Origin: Rhodobacter sp.
GTDB taxonomy: Bacteria > Pseudomonadota > Alphaproteobacteria > Rhodobacterales > Rhodobacteraceae
Reading direction: 5' to 3'
Assembly (NCBI GenBank): GCA_027490955.1
Contig: JAIXXB010000003.1
Span: 1 to 64,000, forward strand
DNA length: 64,000 nucleotides
Shown piece by piece: positions 29,917 through 39,536 of the stretch; the first letter of the stretch is position 1; every line of letters begins with the position of its first letter. A program made the position numbers and the translations under genes. The notes below the pieces were generated by a model. The model saw only the letters and a program-made list of their open reading frames with translations. It ran no database searches and was not told the origin of the DNA.

Positions 29917-29940
29917 GGGCGGCGCGCCAATGCGCCGCCC
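29917..29940. terminator. GC hairpin after acs
   Basis: Perfect 9-bp stem GGGCGGCGC/GCGCCGCCC with loop GCCAAT, 8 bp after the acs stop. It lacks a U-tract on either strand, so termination is uncertain; it may protect the 3' end of the acs message. Confidence 0.4.
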
Positions 29941-30097
29941 CTACCAGATCAGATTGCGCCAAGCTGGGAGGCGGCGCGCCATCTGATATACCTGCCGCGC
30001 CATGGCCATAGGTCAAGATATGCGGTGATGTCGAAGGCTGCGGCATATGCAGCCACATGAGGGGCCAGCACCAAGCTGGATGAAAAGGGAGGCCACA

Positions 30098-32098
30098 ATG
30101 GCAAATGTAGCAGATGCGAGCACCCGCTCGCGTCCCATGACTGCCGAAGAGCGCAAGGTTATCATTGCGTCCTCGGCGGGCACCATTTTTGAATGGTATG
30201 ACTTCTATCTTTACGGCTCGCTGGCGGCAATCATCGGCGCGCAGTTCTTTACCCCCTTCCCAGAAGCCACGCGCAACGTGTTTGCGCTGCTGGCCTTTGC
30301 GGCAGGTTTTGTGGTGCGCCCCTTTGGCGCGCTGGTGTTTGGCGCATTGGGCGATATCGTTGGGCGCAAATACACCTTCTTGATGACCATCTTGATTATG
30401 GGTGTGTCGACCTTCCTCGTGGGTCTGCTGCCAAACTACTATTCTTGGGGCATCTCCGCGCCGATCATCCTGATCGCGCTGCGCATGTTGCAAGGCTTGG
30501 CTTTGGGCGGCGAATATGGCGGTGCTGCGGTCTATGTGGCCGAACACGCCCCAGCCAACCAGCGCGGCTATTTCACCGCCTTCATCCAGACAACGGCAAC
30601 CTTGGGTCTGCTGCTGTCGCTGGTGGTTATTTTGTCGGTGCAGGGCTATGTGAATGGCAACTTCCCTGAACAGCCTGTTCTGGACGCTGCTGGCGCGGCC
30701 ATGATGAATGCCGACGGCACCCCACAAATGATGAAAGCCTTCAATGCTTGGGGCTGGCGCATTCCGTTCCTTGGCTCGATCATCTTGCTGTTGATCTCGC
30801 TGTATATTCGTTTGCAAATGAACGAATCCCCTGCCTTCAAGAAAATGAAGGAAGAGGGCGCAGCCTCGAAGGCACCTTTGTCCGAAGCATTCGGGCCAGG
30901 TCGCAACGCGATGGTTCTGCTGATTGCCCCTGTGCTGCTGATCTTGCTGGCAGTGACGGGCAACCTGACGGGCACGCTGTTTAGCTATATCGGCATCGGT
31001 TTTGTCATCATCGCTGTCATCTGGGGCTGGCTGAATGCCAAGATCGCCCTGATCGCGCTGCTGGGTCTGGTGGCTGGTCAAGCGGTGGTGTGGTACACGG
31101 GCCAATTCTATGCCCTGTTCTTCCTGCAAAACGTGATCAAGGTTGACAGCTTCTCGGCCAACGTTTTTGTGGCATGGTCGCTGATCATCGGCACGCCGTT
31201 CTTCTTGGTGTTCGGTGCGCTGTCCGACCGTATCGGCCGCAAGCCCATCATCTTGGCTGGCTGCTTGATCGCTGCGCTGACCTATAAGTTCGTGTTCCCG
31301 CTGCTGACGCAAACGGCGAACCCTGTGCTTTATGCAGCGCATCAGACCGTTGTGACTGTGACGGCTGATCCTGCGGATTGCTCGTTCCAGTTCAACCCTG
31401 TTGGCACGGCCAAGTTCACCAATTCTTGCGACATTGCCAAGGCTGCTTTGGCGCGCGCATCGGTGAACTATGAAACCGTTCCTGCCGAGGCTGGCGCTGT
31501 GGCAATGGTCAAAGTGGGCGATGTCGAAGTGCCCTCTTATGTCGGCTCGGTGAATGCTGCAAAGGTCAAGGAATTGACCGCTGCGCTGGAAACCGCAAAC
31601 GCTGGCACCGACCAAGCAGCAAAAGACGCAGCGAAAGCCGCGCTTGATGCAGAAAAGGGCGTTCCTGCGGCCTTTACCAAATCGCTGAACGAAGCCTTGA
31701 CCGCTGCGGGCTATCCGCTGGTGGCCAAAGACAACACTTCGGTCGCGGTTGCGCAAAACTTCGTCGACATCTTCACTGGCCAAAAGCTGATGATTATCGC
31801 CATCCTGACCTATCTGATCATTCTGGTGACGATGGTTTATGCGCCAATCGCAGCAATGCTGGTGGAATTGTTCCCAACCCGTATCCGCTATTCGGGTCTG
31901 TCGCTGCCTTACCACATCGGTAACGGCTGGTTTGGCGGCCTGATGCCAGCCACTGCCTTTGCCATCTCGGCACAGTCGGGGTCGGTTTATGGCGGCCTGT
32001 GGTATCCGATTGTCATCGCTTTGGTGACTGTGGTGATCGGGGCGCTGCTGGTGCCAAACGGCACGCATAAGAAAGACATCTTCTCGGACGCAAAGTAA
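30098..32098 (+). CDS. MHS-family MFS transporter with extra helices and periplasmic insert
   Basis: Inner-membrane metabolite:proton symporter (MHS branch of the MFS). The start ATG follows GGGAGG. Characteristic motifs: FEWYDFYLYGSLAAI (helix 1), GDIVGRKYTF after helix 2, RMLQGLALGGEYGGAAVYVAEH (helix 4), and GQAVVWYTGQFYALFFLQ (helix 7 of the family). At 666 residues it is about 100 longer than usual. Two hydrophobic segments (about 268-312) precede the canonical helix 7, and residues about 401-554 form a large hydrophilic insert with two cysteines. The acs neighbour suggests a small carboxylate as substrate. Confidence 0.88.
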   Translation: MANVADASTRSRPMTAEERKVIIASSAGTIFEWYDFYLYGSLAAIIGAQFFTPFPEATRNVFALLAFAAGFVVRPFGALVFGALGDIVGRKYTFLMTILIMGVSTFLVGLLPNYYSWGISAPIILIALRMLQGLALGGEYGGAAVYVAEHAPANQRGYFTAFIQTTATLGLLLSLVVILSVQGYVNGNFPEQPVLDAAGAAMMNADGTPQMMKAFNAWGWRIPFLGSIILLLISLYIRLQMNESPAFKKMKEEGAASKAPLSEAFGPGRNAMVLLIAPVLLILLAVTGNLTGTLFSYIGIGFVIIAVIWGWLNAKIALIALLGLVAGQAVVWYTGQFYALFFLQNVIKVDSFSANVFVAWSLIIGTPFFLVFGALSDRIGRKPIILAGCLIAALTYKFVFPLLTQTANPVLYAAHQTVVTVTADPADCSFQFNPVGTAKFTNSCDIAKAALARASVNYETVPAEAGAVAMVKVGDVEVPSYVGSVNAAKVKELTAALETANAGTDQAAKDAAKAALDAEKGVPAAFTKSLNEALTAAGYPLVAKDNTSVAVAQNFVDIFTGQKLMIIAILTYLIILVTMVYAPIAAMLVELFPTRIRYSGLSLPYHIGNGWFGGLMPATAFAISAQSGSVYGGLWYPIVIALVTVVIGALLVPNGTHKKDIFSDAK

Positions 32099-32120
32099 CT
32101 TAGCGCCGATCAGATAAGAA

Positions 32121-32150
32121 ACGGGCCAAGGGAAACCTTGGCCCGTTTTC
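32121..32150 (+). terminator. Rho-independent terminator of the MHS transporter gene
   Basis: Perfect 11-bp stem ACGGGCCAAGG/CCTTGGCCCGT with loop GAAA, then TTTTC. It lies 22 bp past the stop codon. Confidence 0.92.
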
Positions 32151-32185
32151 ATTTGCCCTGTTGTCTGGCGGTATCTTTGCTGGGC

Positions 32186-32458
32186 TTATCTGCGCGTCGC
32201 GCGCTCGTATACCAGATACAGGCCGTGGATCACCGCCAGCACAATCACATTGGCAAGCACCCCCACAGCAAGGCGCGGCACAAACGGGTCTGCCGAAGGC
32301 ATGGTTGCGGCAATAATCACCGACACCGCCACCGCGCCCAGCGCCAAGGGCACATAGGTGCCCGTGGCCGCGCGCGTGCGCAGCATGGTGATATACAGCC
32401 CGATCAGCAGCACAATGCGAAACGGGTCGGCAAGCTGGGCGTTCAGAATCTCGGTCAT
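32186..32458 (-). CDS. Small hypothetical membrane protein
   Basis: A 90-residue product with about three hydrophobic segments: residues 12-27, 36-52 and 64-82. The N-terminus is MTEILNAQLADPFRIVLLIG and the C-terminus is basic (YERATRR). I do not recognise a family. The gene begins 10 bp after the VOC-cupin stop, so the two are probably co-transcribed and the membrane protein may work with or anchor that pathway; this is position-based inference. Confidence 0.65.
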   Translation of the reverse strand: MTEILNAQLADPFRIVLLIGLYITMLRTRAATGTYVPLALGAVAVSVIIAATMPSADPFVPRLAVGVLANVIVLAVIHGLYLVYERATRR

Positions 32459-32468
32459 ATGTCCTCGC

Positions 32469-33560
32469 TTAGATATCCAAAATCTCTGTCACAGGATTGG
32501 CAGGCAGGGCCACTTCCAAAATCTGCAAATCATCGCTGGGCGCGCTATAGCGCGTGGCCATGTCAGGCGGGATGACAAAGGCATCGCCCGCAGTCAGCCT
32601 GTAGGGGTCTTTGCCCTGCCCTTCCAAAACCATCTCTCCCGACATCACAAAGGAAAACAGAATATCGCCCTGATGTTTTGTCCAAGGGCTTGGCCCCGCG
32701 CCGCCCACAGGCCGCGCCACAACCACCCCCGCAACCCCGCGCGTATTGGCCGCGATTGTGGTATCGCGCGCCTCAAATCCCGCAATGCGGTGAGGCGCAA
32801 AAACCCCGTCTTTCGCCAATGAATGGACAAAGCGCTGCCCCTCCCATTCGCGGTCTGGCCGCAGGTGCGGCGTGGGCAGGGCCATTTCATGGTCAATCTC
32901 GGTGACATGCTCGGCTGGCACGCCAATTTCCACCACCTGCACCCCTTCGGAATGCAGCACTTTATGCCGAATCCCCGGCGGTTGGATAAAGCAATCGCCC
33001 GCCTCGATGCGCAAAATCCCGCCCTGATCTTCGTAGAGGACATCCACCCAGCCCGCCACGCAGAATATCAGCTGAAAGCCAACGCGGTGGAAATGCACCA
33101 TATCGGGCACTGGCCCATCTGGCACACGGATGTGGCTGGCGATCATCGCCCCGCCAAGGCGCGACGGGATCAAATCGCGGTATTCCATCCCCGCGCGGCC
33201 AATCACCCAAGGGGCCTGATCGGCAAGGCGGCGCACCACAAAGGCATGCTGCGTGGCAGGCAGCACCAAGGGCGGGTTCAATTCGTCAATCTCAATGCGC
33301 GTGCCATTGGGCGCTGTCAGCACCCGCGCACCACCCGCCACGCCATCTGGATCATCGGTCAGAATACGCAGGCATCCCGCCGCCTCTTGCGCGCCCTTCA
33401 CAATGCGAATGCGCAGCCCATGGCCCGACAAAACCGCCACCTCGGGATCATCGGCAGGATAGATCATATCCAGCCGCATCCCCAAAACCCGCGTGTAAAA
33501 CGGCAAATCATCGCGCAGCTCTTGGGTGGGCAATCGTATTTCTGCGCGGATTTCGGCCAT
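32469..33560 (-). CDS. VOC (glyoxalase-like) plus double-cupin fusion protein
   Basis: A 363-residue cytoplasmic protein with three domains. Residues 1-105 look like half of a VOC/glyoxalase fold (RLPTQELRDDLPFYTRVLGM, GLRIRIVKG). Residues about 150-235 form a cupin with metal-type histidines in VHFHRVGFQLIF and GIRHKVL. Residues about 275-355 form a second cupin (KHQGDILFSFVMSGEMVL, AGDAFVIPPDM) whose final His is replaced (ATRYS). It is likely a dioxygenase or small-molecule sensor, but the substrate is unknown. ATG 33560 was chosen for its AAGGGA site. Confidence 0.75.
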   Translation of the reverse strand: MAEIRAEIRLPTQELRDDLPFYTRVLGMRLDMIYPADDPEVAVLSGHGLRIRIVKGAQEAAGCLRILTDDPDGVAGGARVLTAPNGTRIEIDELNPPLVLPATQHAFVVRRLADQAPWVIGRAGMEYRDLIPSRLGGAMIASHIRVPDGPVPDMVHFHRVGFQLIFCVAGWVDVLYEDQGGILRIEAGDCFIQPPGIRHKVLHSEGVQVVEIGVPAEHVTEIDHEMALPTPHLRPDREWEGQRFVHSLAKDGVFAPHRIAGFEARDTTIAANTRGVAGVVVARPVGGAGPSPWTKHQGDILFSFVMSGEMVLEGQGKDPYRLTAGDAFVIPPDMATRYSAPSDDLQILEVALPANPVTEILDI

Positions 33561-33701
33561 AATATTCCCTTTCAAATTGCCCCTAATCTGCCCCCCCCAC
33601 GCGCCACATGCAAGCGGGGGCGCGGGCAGGCGCAGAAATACCTATCTTGCAGCCCCGAAAATATGCGTTAGGCATACAGGCGGCCCACAGGAGTAGATGT
33701 C

Positions 33702-35981
33702 ATGGACGAGACACGGTCAGATAACGCCCGACAGGCGGCGCTGGATTATCACGAATTCCCAAAACCCGGAAAACTGGAAATCCGCGCGACCAAGCCCTTG
33801 GCCAATGGCCGTGATCTGGCCCGTGCCTATTCTCCGGGTGTGGCCGAAGCCTGCCTTGAAATCAAAGCCGACCCATCCACCGCGCGCCGCTATACCGCGC
33901 GCGGCAATCTGGTGGCGGTGGTCTCCAACGGCACAGCGGTGCTGGGGCTGGGCAATATCGGCCCCTTGGCATCCAAGCCCGTGATGGAAGGTAAGGCCGT
34001 TCTGTTCAAAAAATTCGCCAATATCGATTGTTTTGATATCGAACTCAACGAACCCGATCCGCACAAACTCGCCGATATCGTCTGCGCGCTGGAACCCACT
34101 TTTGGCGCGATCAATCTGGAAGATATCAAAGCCCCCGATTGCTTTATCGTCGAGGAAATCTGCCGCGCGCGCATGAATATTCCCGTCTTTCACGATGACC
34201 AACACGGCACGGCGATTGTGGTGGGCGCGGCGATGGCCAACGCGCTGCATGTGTCGGGCAAGCGGTTTGAAGATATCAAAATCGTCTCTACAGGCGGCGG
34301 GGCGGCGGGCATTGCCTGTTTGAATATGCTGCTGAAACTGGGCGTGCGGCGCGAGAATATCTGGCTCTGTGATCTGGCGGGCCTTGTCTATAATGGGCGC
34401 AACGACCAGATGACGGCGCAAAAACTGGCCTATGCCCAAGGGACAACCGAGGCGACGCTGGCCGATGTCATCGGTGGGGCGGATGTGTTTTTGGGCCTGT
34501 CTGGGCCAGGGGTTCTTACGCCAGAAATGGTCGCCAAAATGGCCCCGCGCCCGATCATCTTTGCCCTTGCCAACCCCACGCCCGAGATTTTGCCCGATGC
34601 CGTGCGCGCCGTGGCCCCCGATGCGGTTATCGCCACAGGCCGCAGTGATTTTCCCAATCAGGTCAATAATGTGCTGTGTTTCCCGTTTATCTTTCGCGGG
34701 GCGCTGGATGTGGGGGCCAGCCAGATCAATGACGCGATGCAACTGGCCTGCATCGAAGGGATCGCCCAATTGGCCCGCGCCACCACCAGCGCCGAGGCTG
34801 CCGCCGCCTATAGCGGCGAAAAGCTGACCTTTGGGCCAGATTACCTGATCCCCAAACCTTTCGATCCGCGCCTAATGGGTGTGGTCGCCTCTGCCGTGGC
34901 GCGCGCTGCGATGGAAACAGGCGTTGCCACCCGCCCTATCGCCGATTTGGACGCTTACAAAGAATCGCTCGACAGTTCGGTGTTCAAATCCGCCCTTGTC
35001 ATGCGCCCCGTGTTCGAGGCGGCGGCAACGGCCAACCGCCGCATCATCTTTGCCGAAGGCGAGGATGAGCGCGTCTTGCGCGCCGCCAATGCGATGCTAG
35101 AGGAAACCACCCACCGCCCCATCCTGATTGGCCGCCCCGATGTGATCGCCGCGCGGTGCGAGCGCGCGGGCCTGCCGATCTTGCCCGAGCGCGATTTCGA
35201 AATCATCAACCCGCAAAGCGACAGCCGCTACCGCGATTATTGGAGCAGCTATCACGAACTTTTGGCGCGGCAGGGGGTGACCCCCGACACCGCCCGCGCC
35301 ATCATGCGCACCAATACCACCGCAATTGGCGCCATTGCCGTGCATCGCGGCGATGCCGATAGCCTGATCTGCGGCTCGGTCGGGCAATATTTGTGGCATT
35401 TGGGCTATGTCAACAAAGTGCTAGGCCGCGCAGGCCACGCCCCCCAAGGCGCGCTGTCTTTGATGATTTTGGAAGATGGCCCGCTGTTTATTGCCGACAC
35501 GCAGGTCAACCCCGTGCCAACCCCAGATCAAATCGCGCTGACCGCCATAGGCGCAGCCCGCCACGCCCGCCGCTTTGGCATCACGCCCAAGGTCGCGCTC
35601 TGCTCGGCCTCGAACTTTGGCAACCTTGACAGCGATTCAGGCAGGCGGATGCGCGCCGCAATGGACATTCTGCGCGCCCGCGATCTGGATTTTGAATATG
35701 AGGGCGAGATGAACATCGACGCCGCCCTAGACCCAGAGCTGCGCGCGCGCATGTTCCCCGATGCGCGCCTGACGGGGGCTGCAAATGTGCTGATCTTCGC
35801 CTTCACCGATGCCGCATCGACCGCCCGCAACATCCTGAAAATGAAATCTGGCGGGCTGGAAGTTGGCCCCATCTTGATGGGCATGGGCAACCGCGCCCAT
35901 ATCGTCACCCCCTCGATCACAGCGCGCGGCCTTTTGAACATCGCCGCCCTCGCAGGAACGCCCGTTGCGCATTACGGCTAG
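33702..35981 (+). CDS. maeB: NADP-dependent malic enzyme, fused to phosphotransacetylase-like domain
   Basis: Decarboxylates malate to pyruvate with NADP. The 759-residue protein has the malic-enzyme part at about 1-430 ([34 protein letters not shown], and a Rossmann core around [12 protein letters not shown]) and a C-terminal phosphotransacetylase-like part at about 435-759, where [20 protein letters not shown] is the typical entry. In this family the second half is usually catalytically silent and regulatory, often as an acetyl-CoA sensor. It stands between VOC-cupin (divergent) and prpE. Confidence 0.95.
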   Translation: MDETRSDNARQAALDYHEFPKPGKLEIRATKPLANGRDLARAYSPGVAEACLEIKADPSTARRYTARGNLVAVVSNGTAVLGLGNIGPLASKPVMEGKAVLFKKFANIDCFDIELNEPDPHKLADIVCALEPTFGAINLEDIKAPDCFIVEEICRARMNIPVFHDDQHGTAIVVGAAMANALHVSGKRFEDIKIVSTGGGAAGIACLNMLLKLGVRRENIWLCDLAGLVYNGRNDQMTAQKLAYAQGTTEATLADVIGGADVFLGLSGPGVLTPEMVAKMAPRPIIFALANPTPEILPDAVRAVAPDAVIATGRSDFPNQVNNVLCFPFIFRGALDVGASQINDAMQLACIEGIAQLARATTSAEAAAAYSGEKLTFGPDYLIPKPFDPRLMGVVASAVARAAMETGVATRPIADLDAYKESLDSSVFKSALVMRPVFEAAATANRRIIFAEGEDERVLRAANAMLEETTHRPILIGRPDVIAARCERAGLPILPERDFEIINPQSDSRYRDYWSSYHELLARQGVTPDTARAIMRTNTTAIGAIAVHRGDADSLICGSVGQYLWHLGYVNKVLGRAGHAPQGALSLMILEDGPLFIADTQVNPVPTPDQIALTAIGAARHARRFGITPKVALCSASNFGNLDSDSGRRMRAAMDILRARDLDFEYEGEMNIDAALDPELRARMFPDARLTGAANVLIFAFTDAASTARNILKMKSGGLEVGPILMGMGNRAHIVTPSITARGLLNIAALAGTPVAHYG

Positions 35982-36294
35982 GGCGGCACGCTCCGCGGGG
36001 GATATTTGGGCCAAAGTGAAAGCGCATTCATCTTGGCCCAAACATCCGCGCCGAAGGTATCTGTCGGCCCTGCGGGGCGCGCGCTTTGCATGGGGTGCGC
36101 GCTTTGCATCTGGGCGCAGGGTTTGCAAACAGCGCCCAATGTCGCCAGTTCTTTTAAGAAACTCAGCGGGTTTGCAAATGTTTGCGGCGCAATTGCGCAT
36201 GGGTTTGCAAAGAATCTTTTCGCGCGCGCGCCTAAACCTTGCGCGACAGGTTGCAAGGGGCGTAAACCTTTGCCAGCTTTGAGGGAGGCATACC
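35982..36294 (+). other. Intergenic region maeB-prpE
   Basis: 313 bp with no credible gene. It holds three copies of the palindromic octamer TTTGCAAA and several partial copies upstream of prpE (listed separately), plus GC-rich sequence near 36000-36080. A GGGAGGC site precedes the prpE ATG. No terminator for maeB is obvious. Confidence 0.6.
36085..36211 (+). promoter_or_regulatory. Cluster of TTTGCAAA octamers upstream of prpE (candidate ScfR/PccR-type sites)
   Basis: Exact TTTGCAAA at 36122-36129, 36171-36178 and 36204-36211. Partial copies TTTGCA occur at 36085-36090 and 36103-36108, and TTTGCG at 36181-36186. Pairs of this octamer are the reported binding element of PccR, a short-chain acyl-CoA regulator of propionate genes in Rhodobacter sphaeroides (from memory). 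Their position before propionyl-CoA synthetase fits such control. No member of that regulator family is encoded in this window, so the link is inferred. Confidence 0.6.
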
Positions 36295-38187
36295 ATGGGA
36301 TACCGCGCGGTCTATGACGGCTGGAAGGCCGATCCAGAGGGATTTTGGATGCAGGCGGCGCAGGGGATTTCTTGGGCCAAGCCCCCATCGCGCGCGCTGA
36401 ACGACAGCCGCGCGCCGCTGTATGAATGGTTCACTGATGGGCTGGTCAACACCTGCTACAACGCCGTTGACCGCCATGTCGAGGCGGGCTTTGGGGGCCG
36501 CGTCGCCATTATCCACGACAGCCCCGTCACCCATTCCAAACGCGAAATCACCTATGGCGAATTGCAAACCCGCGTGGCCAGCCTTGCGGGTGCGCTGCGG
36601 GCGCGCGGCGTGCAAAAGGGCGACCGCGTGATCATATATATGCCCATGGTGCCCGAGGCGCTGGAGGCGATGCTGGCCTGCGCGCGGCTTGGGGCGATTC
36701 ACTCGGTTGTCTTCGGTGGATTTGCTGCCGCGGAACTGGCGGTGCGGATTGATGATTGCAAACCGCGCGCCGTGATTGCGGCCAGTTGCGGGATTGAGCC
36801 CACCCGCGTTGTCCATTACAAACCGCTGTTGGATGCCGCCATCGATATGGCCGCGCATAAGCCCGATTTTTGCGTGATCTTGCAGCGCGAGCAAGAGGTG
36901 GCCGCCCTTGTCGAAGGCCGCGATCTGGCATGGCACAGCTTTCAATATGGCGTCGAGCCTGCCGAATGCGTGCCAGTTTCGGGCGATCATCCCGCCTATA
37001 TTCTGTATACGTCAGGCACCACGGGCGCGCCCAAGGGCGTGGTGCGCCCCACGGCGGGCCATTTGGTTGCCCTCAATTGGACGATGCGCGCGATTTACGA
37101 TTGCGGCGGCGGCGATGTGTTTTGGGCGGCATCAGATGTGGGCTGGGTCGTGGGCCATTCCTATATCTGCTACGCGCCGCTGATTGCGGGCTGCACGACA
37201 GTTGTGTTCGAAGGCAAGCCCGTGGGCACCCCCGATGCAGGCACTTTCTGGCGCGTGATTGCTGAACACAAGGTGCGCGCGTTTTTCACCGCCCCCACCG
37301 CCCTGCGCGCGATCAAGCGCGAGGATCCGCAAGGAAAGCTGCCGCAAACCTATGATCTGTCGCGCCTAAACGCGCTGTATTTGGCGGGCGAGCGCGCCGA
37401 TCCTGACACTGTGATCTGGGCGCAAACCCATATCAAAGTGCCCGTGGTCGATCATTGGTGGCAGACTGAAACAGGCTATGCCATTGCCGCCAACCCGCTG
37501 GGAATTGAACCCCTGCCGATCAAAATTGGCAGCCCCACTGTGGCTATGCCTGGCTATGACGTGCAGGTTTTGGACGAGGGCGGCCACCCTGTCGCTGCAG
37601 GCCAGTTGGGCGCGATTGCCATCAAGCTGCCCTTACCACCTGGAACCTTGCCCACGCTGTGGGGCGCGGAAGATCGCTTTGTGAAAAGCTATCTGTCGCA
37701 TTTTCCCGGATATTACGAAACGGGGGACGCGGGCTATATCGACGAAGATGGCTATCTCTACATCATGGCGCGCACGGATGATGTGATCAATGTCGCGGGC
37801 CACCGCCTATCCACTGGCGCGATGGAGGAGGTTTTGGCGGGTCATCGCGACGTGGCCGAATGTTGCGTGGTTGGCGTGGCCGATGATCTAAAGGGGCAAA
37901 CCCCCATCGGATTTTTATGCCTGAACAAAGGTGCAGGCCGCGCGGCTGGCGATGTGGTGGCCGAATGTGTCGCCCTAATGCGCGAGAAAATCGGCCCCGT
38001 GGCCGATTTCAAACGCGCCGTGGTGGTCGATCGGCTGCCCAAAACGCGGTCAGGCAAAATTCTGCGCGGCACGATTGTGAAAATCGCCGATGGAACCAGT
38101 TGGAAAATGCCCGCCACCATCGATGATCCTACCATTTTGGACGAGATTACCGCAGCGCTGCGCACATTGGGCTACGCCAAAGCCTAA
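36295..38187 (+). CDS. prpE: Propionyl-CoA synthetase
   Basis: Activates propionate to propionyl-CoA. The 630-residue protein has the adenylate-forming motifs YTSGTTGAPKGVVRPTAGH, DHWWQTETGYAIA, YYETGDAGYIDEDGYLY and RTDDVINVAGHRLSTGAMEE, and the C-terminal [12 protein letters not shown] with the regulatory lysine near residue 588. It differs from acs by the shorter N-terminus and by VDHWWQTETG, typical of PrpE. A strong Shine-Dalgarno (GGGAGG) precedes the ATG. The octamer cluster upstream suggests acyl-CoA-responsive control. Confidence 0.95.
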   Translation: MGYRAVYDGWKADPEGFWMQAAQGISWAKPPSRALNDSRAPLYEWFTDGLVNTCYNAVDRHVEAGFGGRVAIIHDSPVTHSKREITYGELQTRVASLAGALRARGVQKGDRVIIYMPMVPEALEAMLACARLGAIHSVVFGGFAAAELAVRIDDCKPRAVIAASCGIEPTRVVHYKPLLDAAIDMAAHKPDFCVILQREQEVAALVEGRDLAWHSFQYGVEPAECVPVSGDHPAYILYTSGTTGAPKGVVRPTAGHLVALNWTMRAIYDCGGGDVFWAASDVGWVVGHSYICYAPLIAGCTTVVFEGKPVGTPDAGTFWRVIAEHKVRAFFTAPTALRAIKREDPQGKLPQTYDLSRLNALYLAGERADPDTVIWAQTHIKVPVVDHWWQTETGYAIAANPLGIEPLPIKIGSPTVAMPGYDVQVLDEGGHPVAAGQLGAIAIKLPLPPGTLPTLWGAEDRFVKSYLSHFPGYYETGDAGYIDEDGYLYIMARTDDVINVAGHRLSTGAMEEVLAGHRDVAECCVVGVADDLKGQTPIGFLCLNKGAGRAAGDVVAECVALMREKIGPVADFKRAVVVDRLPKTRSGKILRGTIVKIADGTSWKMPATIDDPTILDEITAALRTLGYAKA

Positions 38188-38266
38188 AGCAGCAAGGAAA
38201 CTGGCGCGGCTTTGATGTCAGGCGCGAATGCCCGCGCCCATCCAGCCCAGCGCCATAGTTGCCGCG

Positions 38267-38578
38267 TCAGCTTGGGCTGGCCATATCTGAAATCATCGTC
38301 AGATGGCGAATGTCCACGGGCTTGGCCAAAAGTCGCTCCAGCTGCGAGAACAGCGGCGCAAGATGGGGCATTTGCAAATGCGCGTCCAAATCGGCTTGGC
38401 TGCGCCAGTTTTCATAAAAGACAAAACAGCACGGATCGCGCGCATCAACATGATAGTCATAGTTGATGCAGCCAGATTCGGCGCGCGTTGGCACCACCTG
38501 CGCGGCCAGCAATCTGTGCAGCTCGTCGCGCGTTTCGGGTTTTGCTGTGACTGTGCCGATGATTGTTACATGTGCCAT
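38267..38578 (-). CDS. ABM-domain (putative quinol) monooxygenase
   Basis: A 103-residue protein of the antibiotic-biosynthesis-monooxygenase (ABM, dimeric ferredoxin-like) fold. It begins MAHVTIIGTVTAKPETRDEL and has the family pattern TRAESGCINYDYHVD and FVFYENWRSQADLDAHLQMPHL, like YgiN. Relatives act on quinols or as small oxygenases without cofactor, but substrates vary. The ATG (38578) lies 4 bp after the permease stop, so it is the last gene of the sugar operon and is probably translationally coupled; why a monooxygenase belongs there is unclear. Confidence 0.82.
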   Translation of the reverse strand: MAHVTIIGTVTAKPETRDELHRLLAAQVVPTRAESGCINYDYHVDARDPCCFVFYENWRSQADLDAHLQMPHLAPLFSQLERLLAKPVDIRHLTMISDMASPS

Positions 38579-38582
38579 CACA

Positions 38583-39536
38583 TCACCGCTTTTGGCTTAG
38601 GGCGACGGCAAGGATGATGATCCCGCCCCGCGCAATCAGTTGCTGGCTAAACTCTAGCCCGAACAAAATCAACCCATTGTTGATAAGACCAATCATCATG
38701 GCCCCAACAATCGTGCCAATCACAGTGCCTTTGCCGCCAAACAGGCTGGTGCCGCCCAGCACAGCCGCCGCGATGACAGACAGCTCGTCGCCTTCGCCCA
38801 ATTGAAAACGGCCCGATTGCAAGCGCCCCGCATAGAGCATCCCCGCAAGTGCCGCCGCACAAGAGGACAGAACCAAAACCTTCATCTTGATATTGGCGGT
38901 ATCTATCCCCGAATAGCGCGCCGCCGTCTCGCCGCCGCCCGTTGCCAAAACCCTGCGCCCAAACCCCGTGCGGCGCAGCACGATATGCCCCACCCCGCCC
39001 AGTGCCGCCACCCAGAACAAAAGAACAGGAATAGGCCCAACCGAGCCGCCCCCAAACAGCCACGAATAGCCCGGTGATAGGATCGGCACCGCCGCCGTAT
39101 CCGATATCCACATGGCAAGTCCCTTGGCGATGCCCATCATCGCCAATGTGGTCAGAAAAGAGGGAATCCCAATTCTGGTGGTCAGCCAGCCGTTAAAAAT
39201 TCCAACAGCAAGGCCCGTGGCAAGCCCCGCGCAGACGCCTGCAAAGGGGCCTGCCGCCTCGATTGCCATGGCAACTGTCACTGTCGCCAATCCCGCCACA
39301 GCGCCAACCGATAGGTCAATCTCGCCTGCGGCAAGAACGAAGGTGATCGCAATGGCCATCACCGCAATCATCGCGGTCTGGCGCACAATGTTCAAAAGGT
39401 TATTTGGGTTCAAAAAACCCTTGTCGTTCAGGGTGATGGCAAAGACCACAAAAATCGCGACAAAGCCGATATAGATGATGTTCTGCCGCCAATTGGCAAG
39501 CAAGGCCCCCTTTGGGGCAGTAAGTGGCTTAGCCAT
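38583..39536 (-). CDS. Sugar ABC transporter permease (RbsC type)
   Basis: A 317-residue inner-membrane permease of the ribose/xylose/inositol class. It shows about nine hydrophobic helices, with the family signature AAGEIDLSVGAVAGL (about 69-83), IPSFLTTLAMMGIAKGLAMW, and LGGTSLFGGKGTVIGTIVGAMMIGLINNGL near the C-terminus. Only one permease gene is present, so it should work as a homodimer. It overlaps the ATPase gene by 8 bp and is followed closely by the ABM gene. Confidence 0.92.
   Translation of the reverse strand: MAKPLTAPKGALLANWRQNIIYIGFVAIFVVFAITLNDKGFLNPNNLLNIVRQTAMIAVMAIAITFVLAAGEIDLSVGAVAGLATVTVAMAIEAAGPFAGVCAGLATGLAVGIFNGWLTTRIGIPSFLTTLAMMGIAKGLAMWISDTAAVPILSPGYSWLFGGGSVGPIPVLLFWVAALGGVGHIVLRRTGFGRRVLATGGGETAARYSGIDTANIKMKVLVLSSCAAALAGMLYAGRLQSGRFQLGEGDELSVIAAAVLGGTSLFGGKGTVIGTIVGAMMIGLINNGLILFGLEFSQQLIARGGIIILAVALSQKR

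Noticed and set aside
29693-32152. 819-codon minus-strand open frame opposite the MHS transporter
   Set aside because: Antisense shadow of acs and the transporter; His/Gln-rich, no recognisable domain, and it runs through the transporter's terminator.
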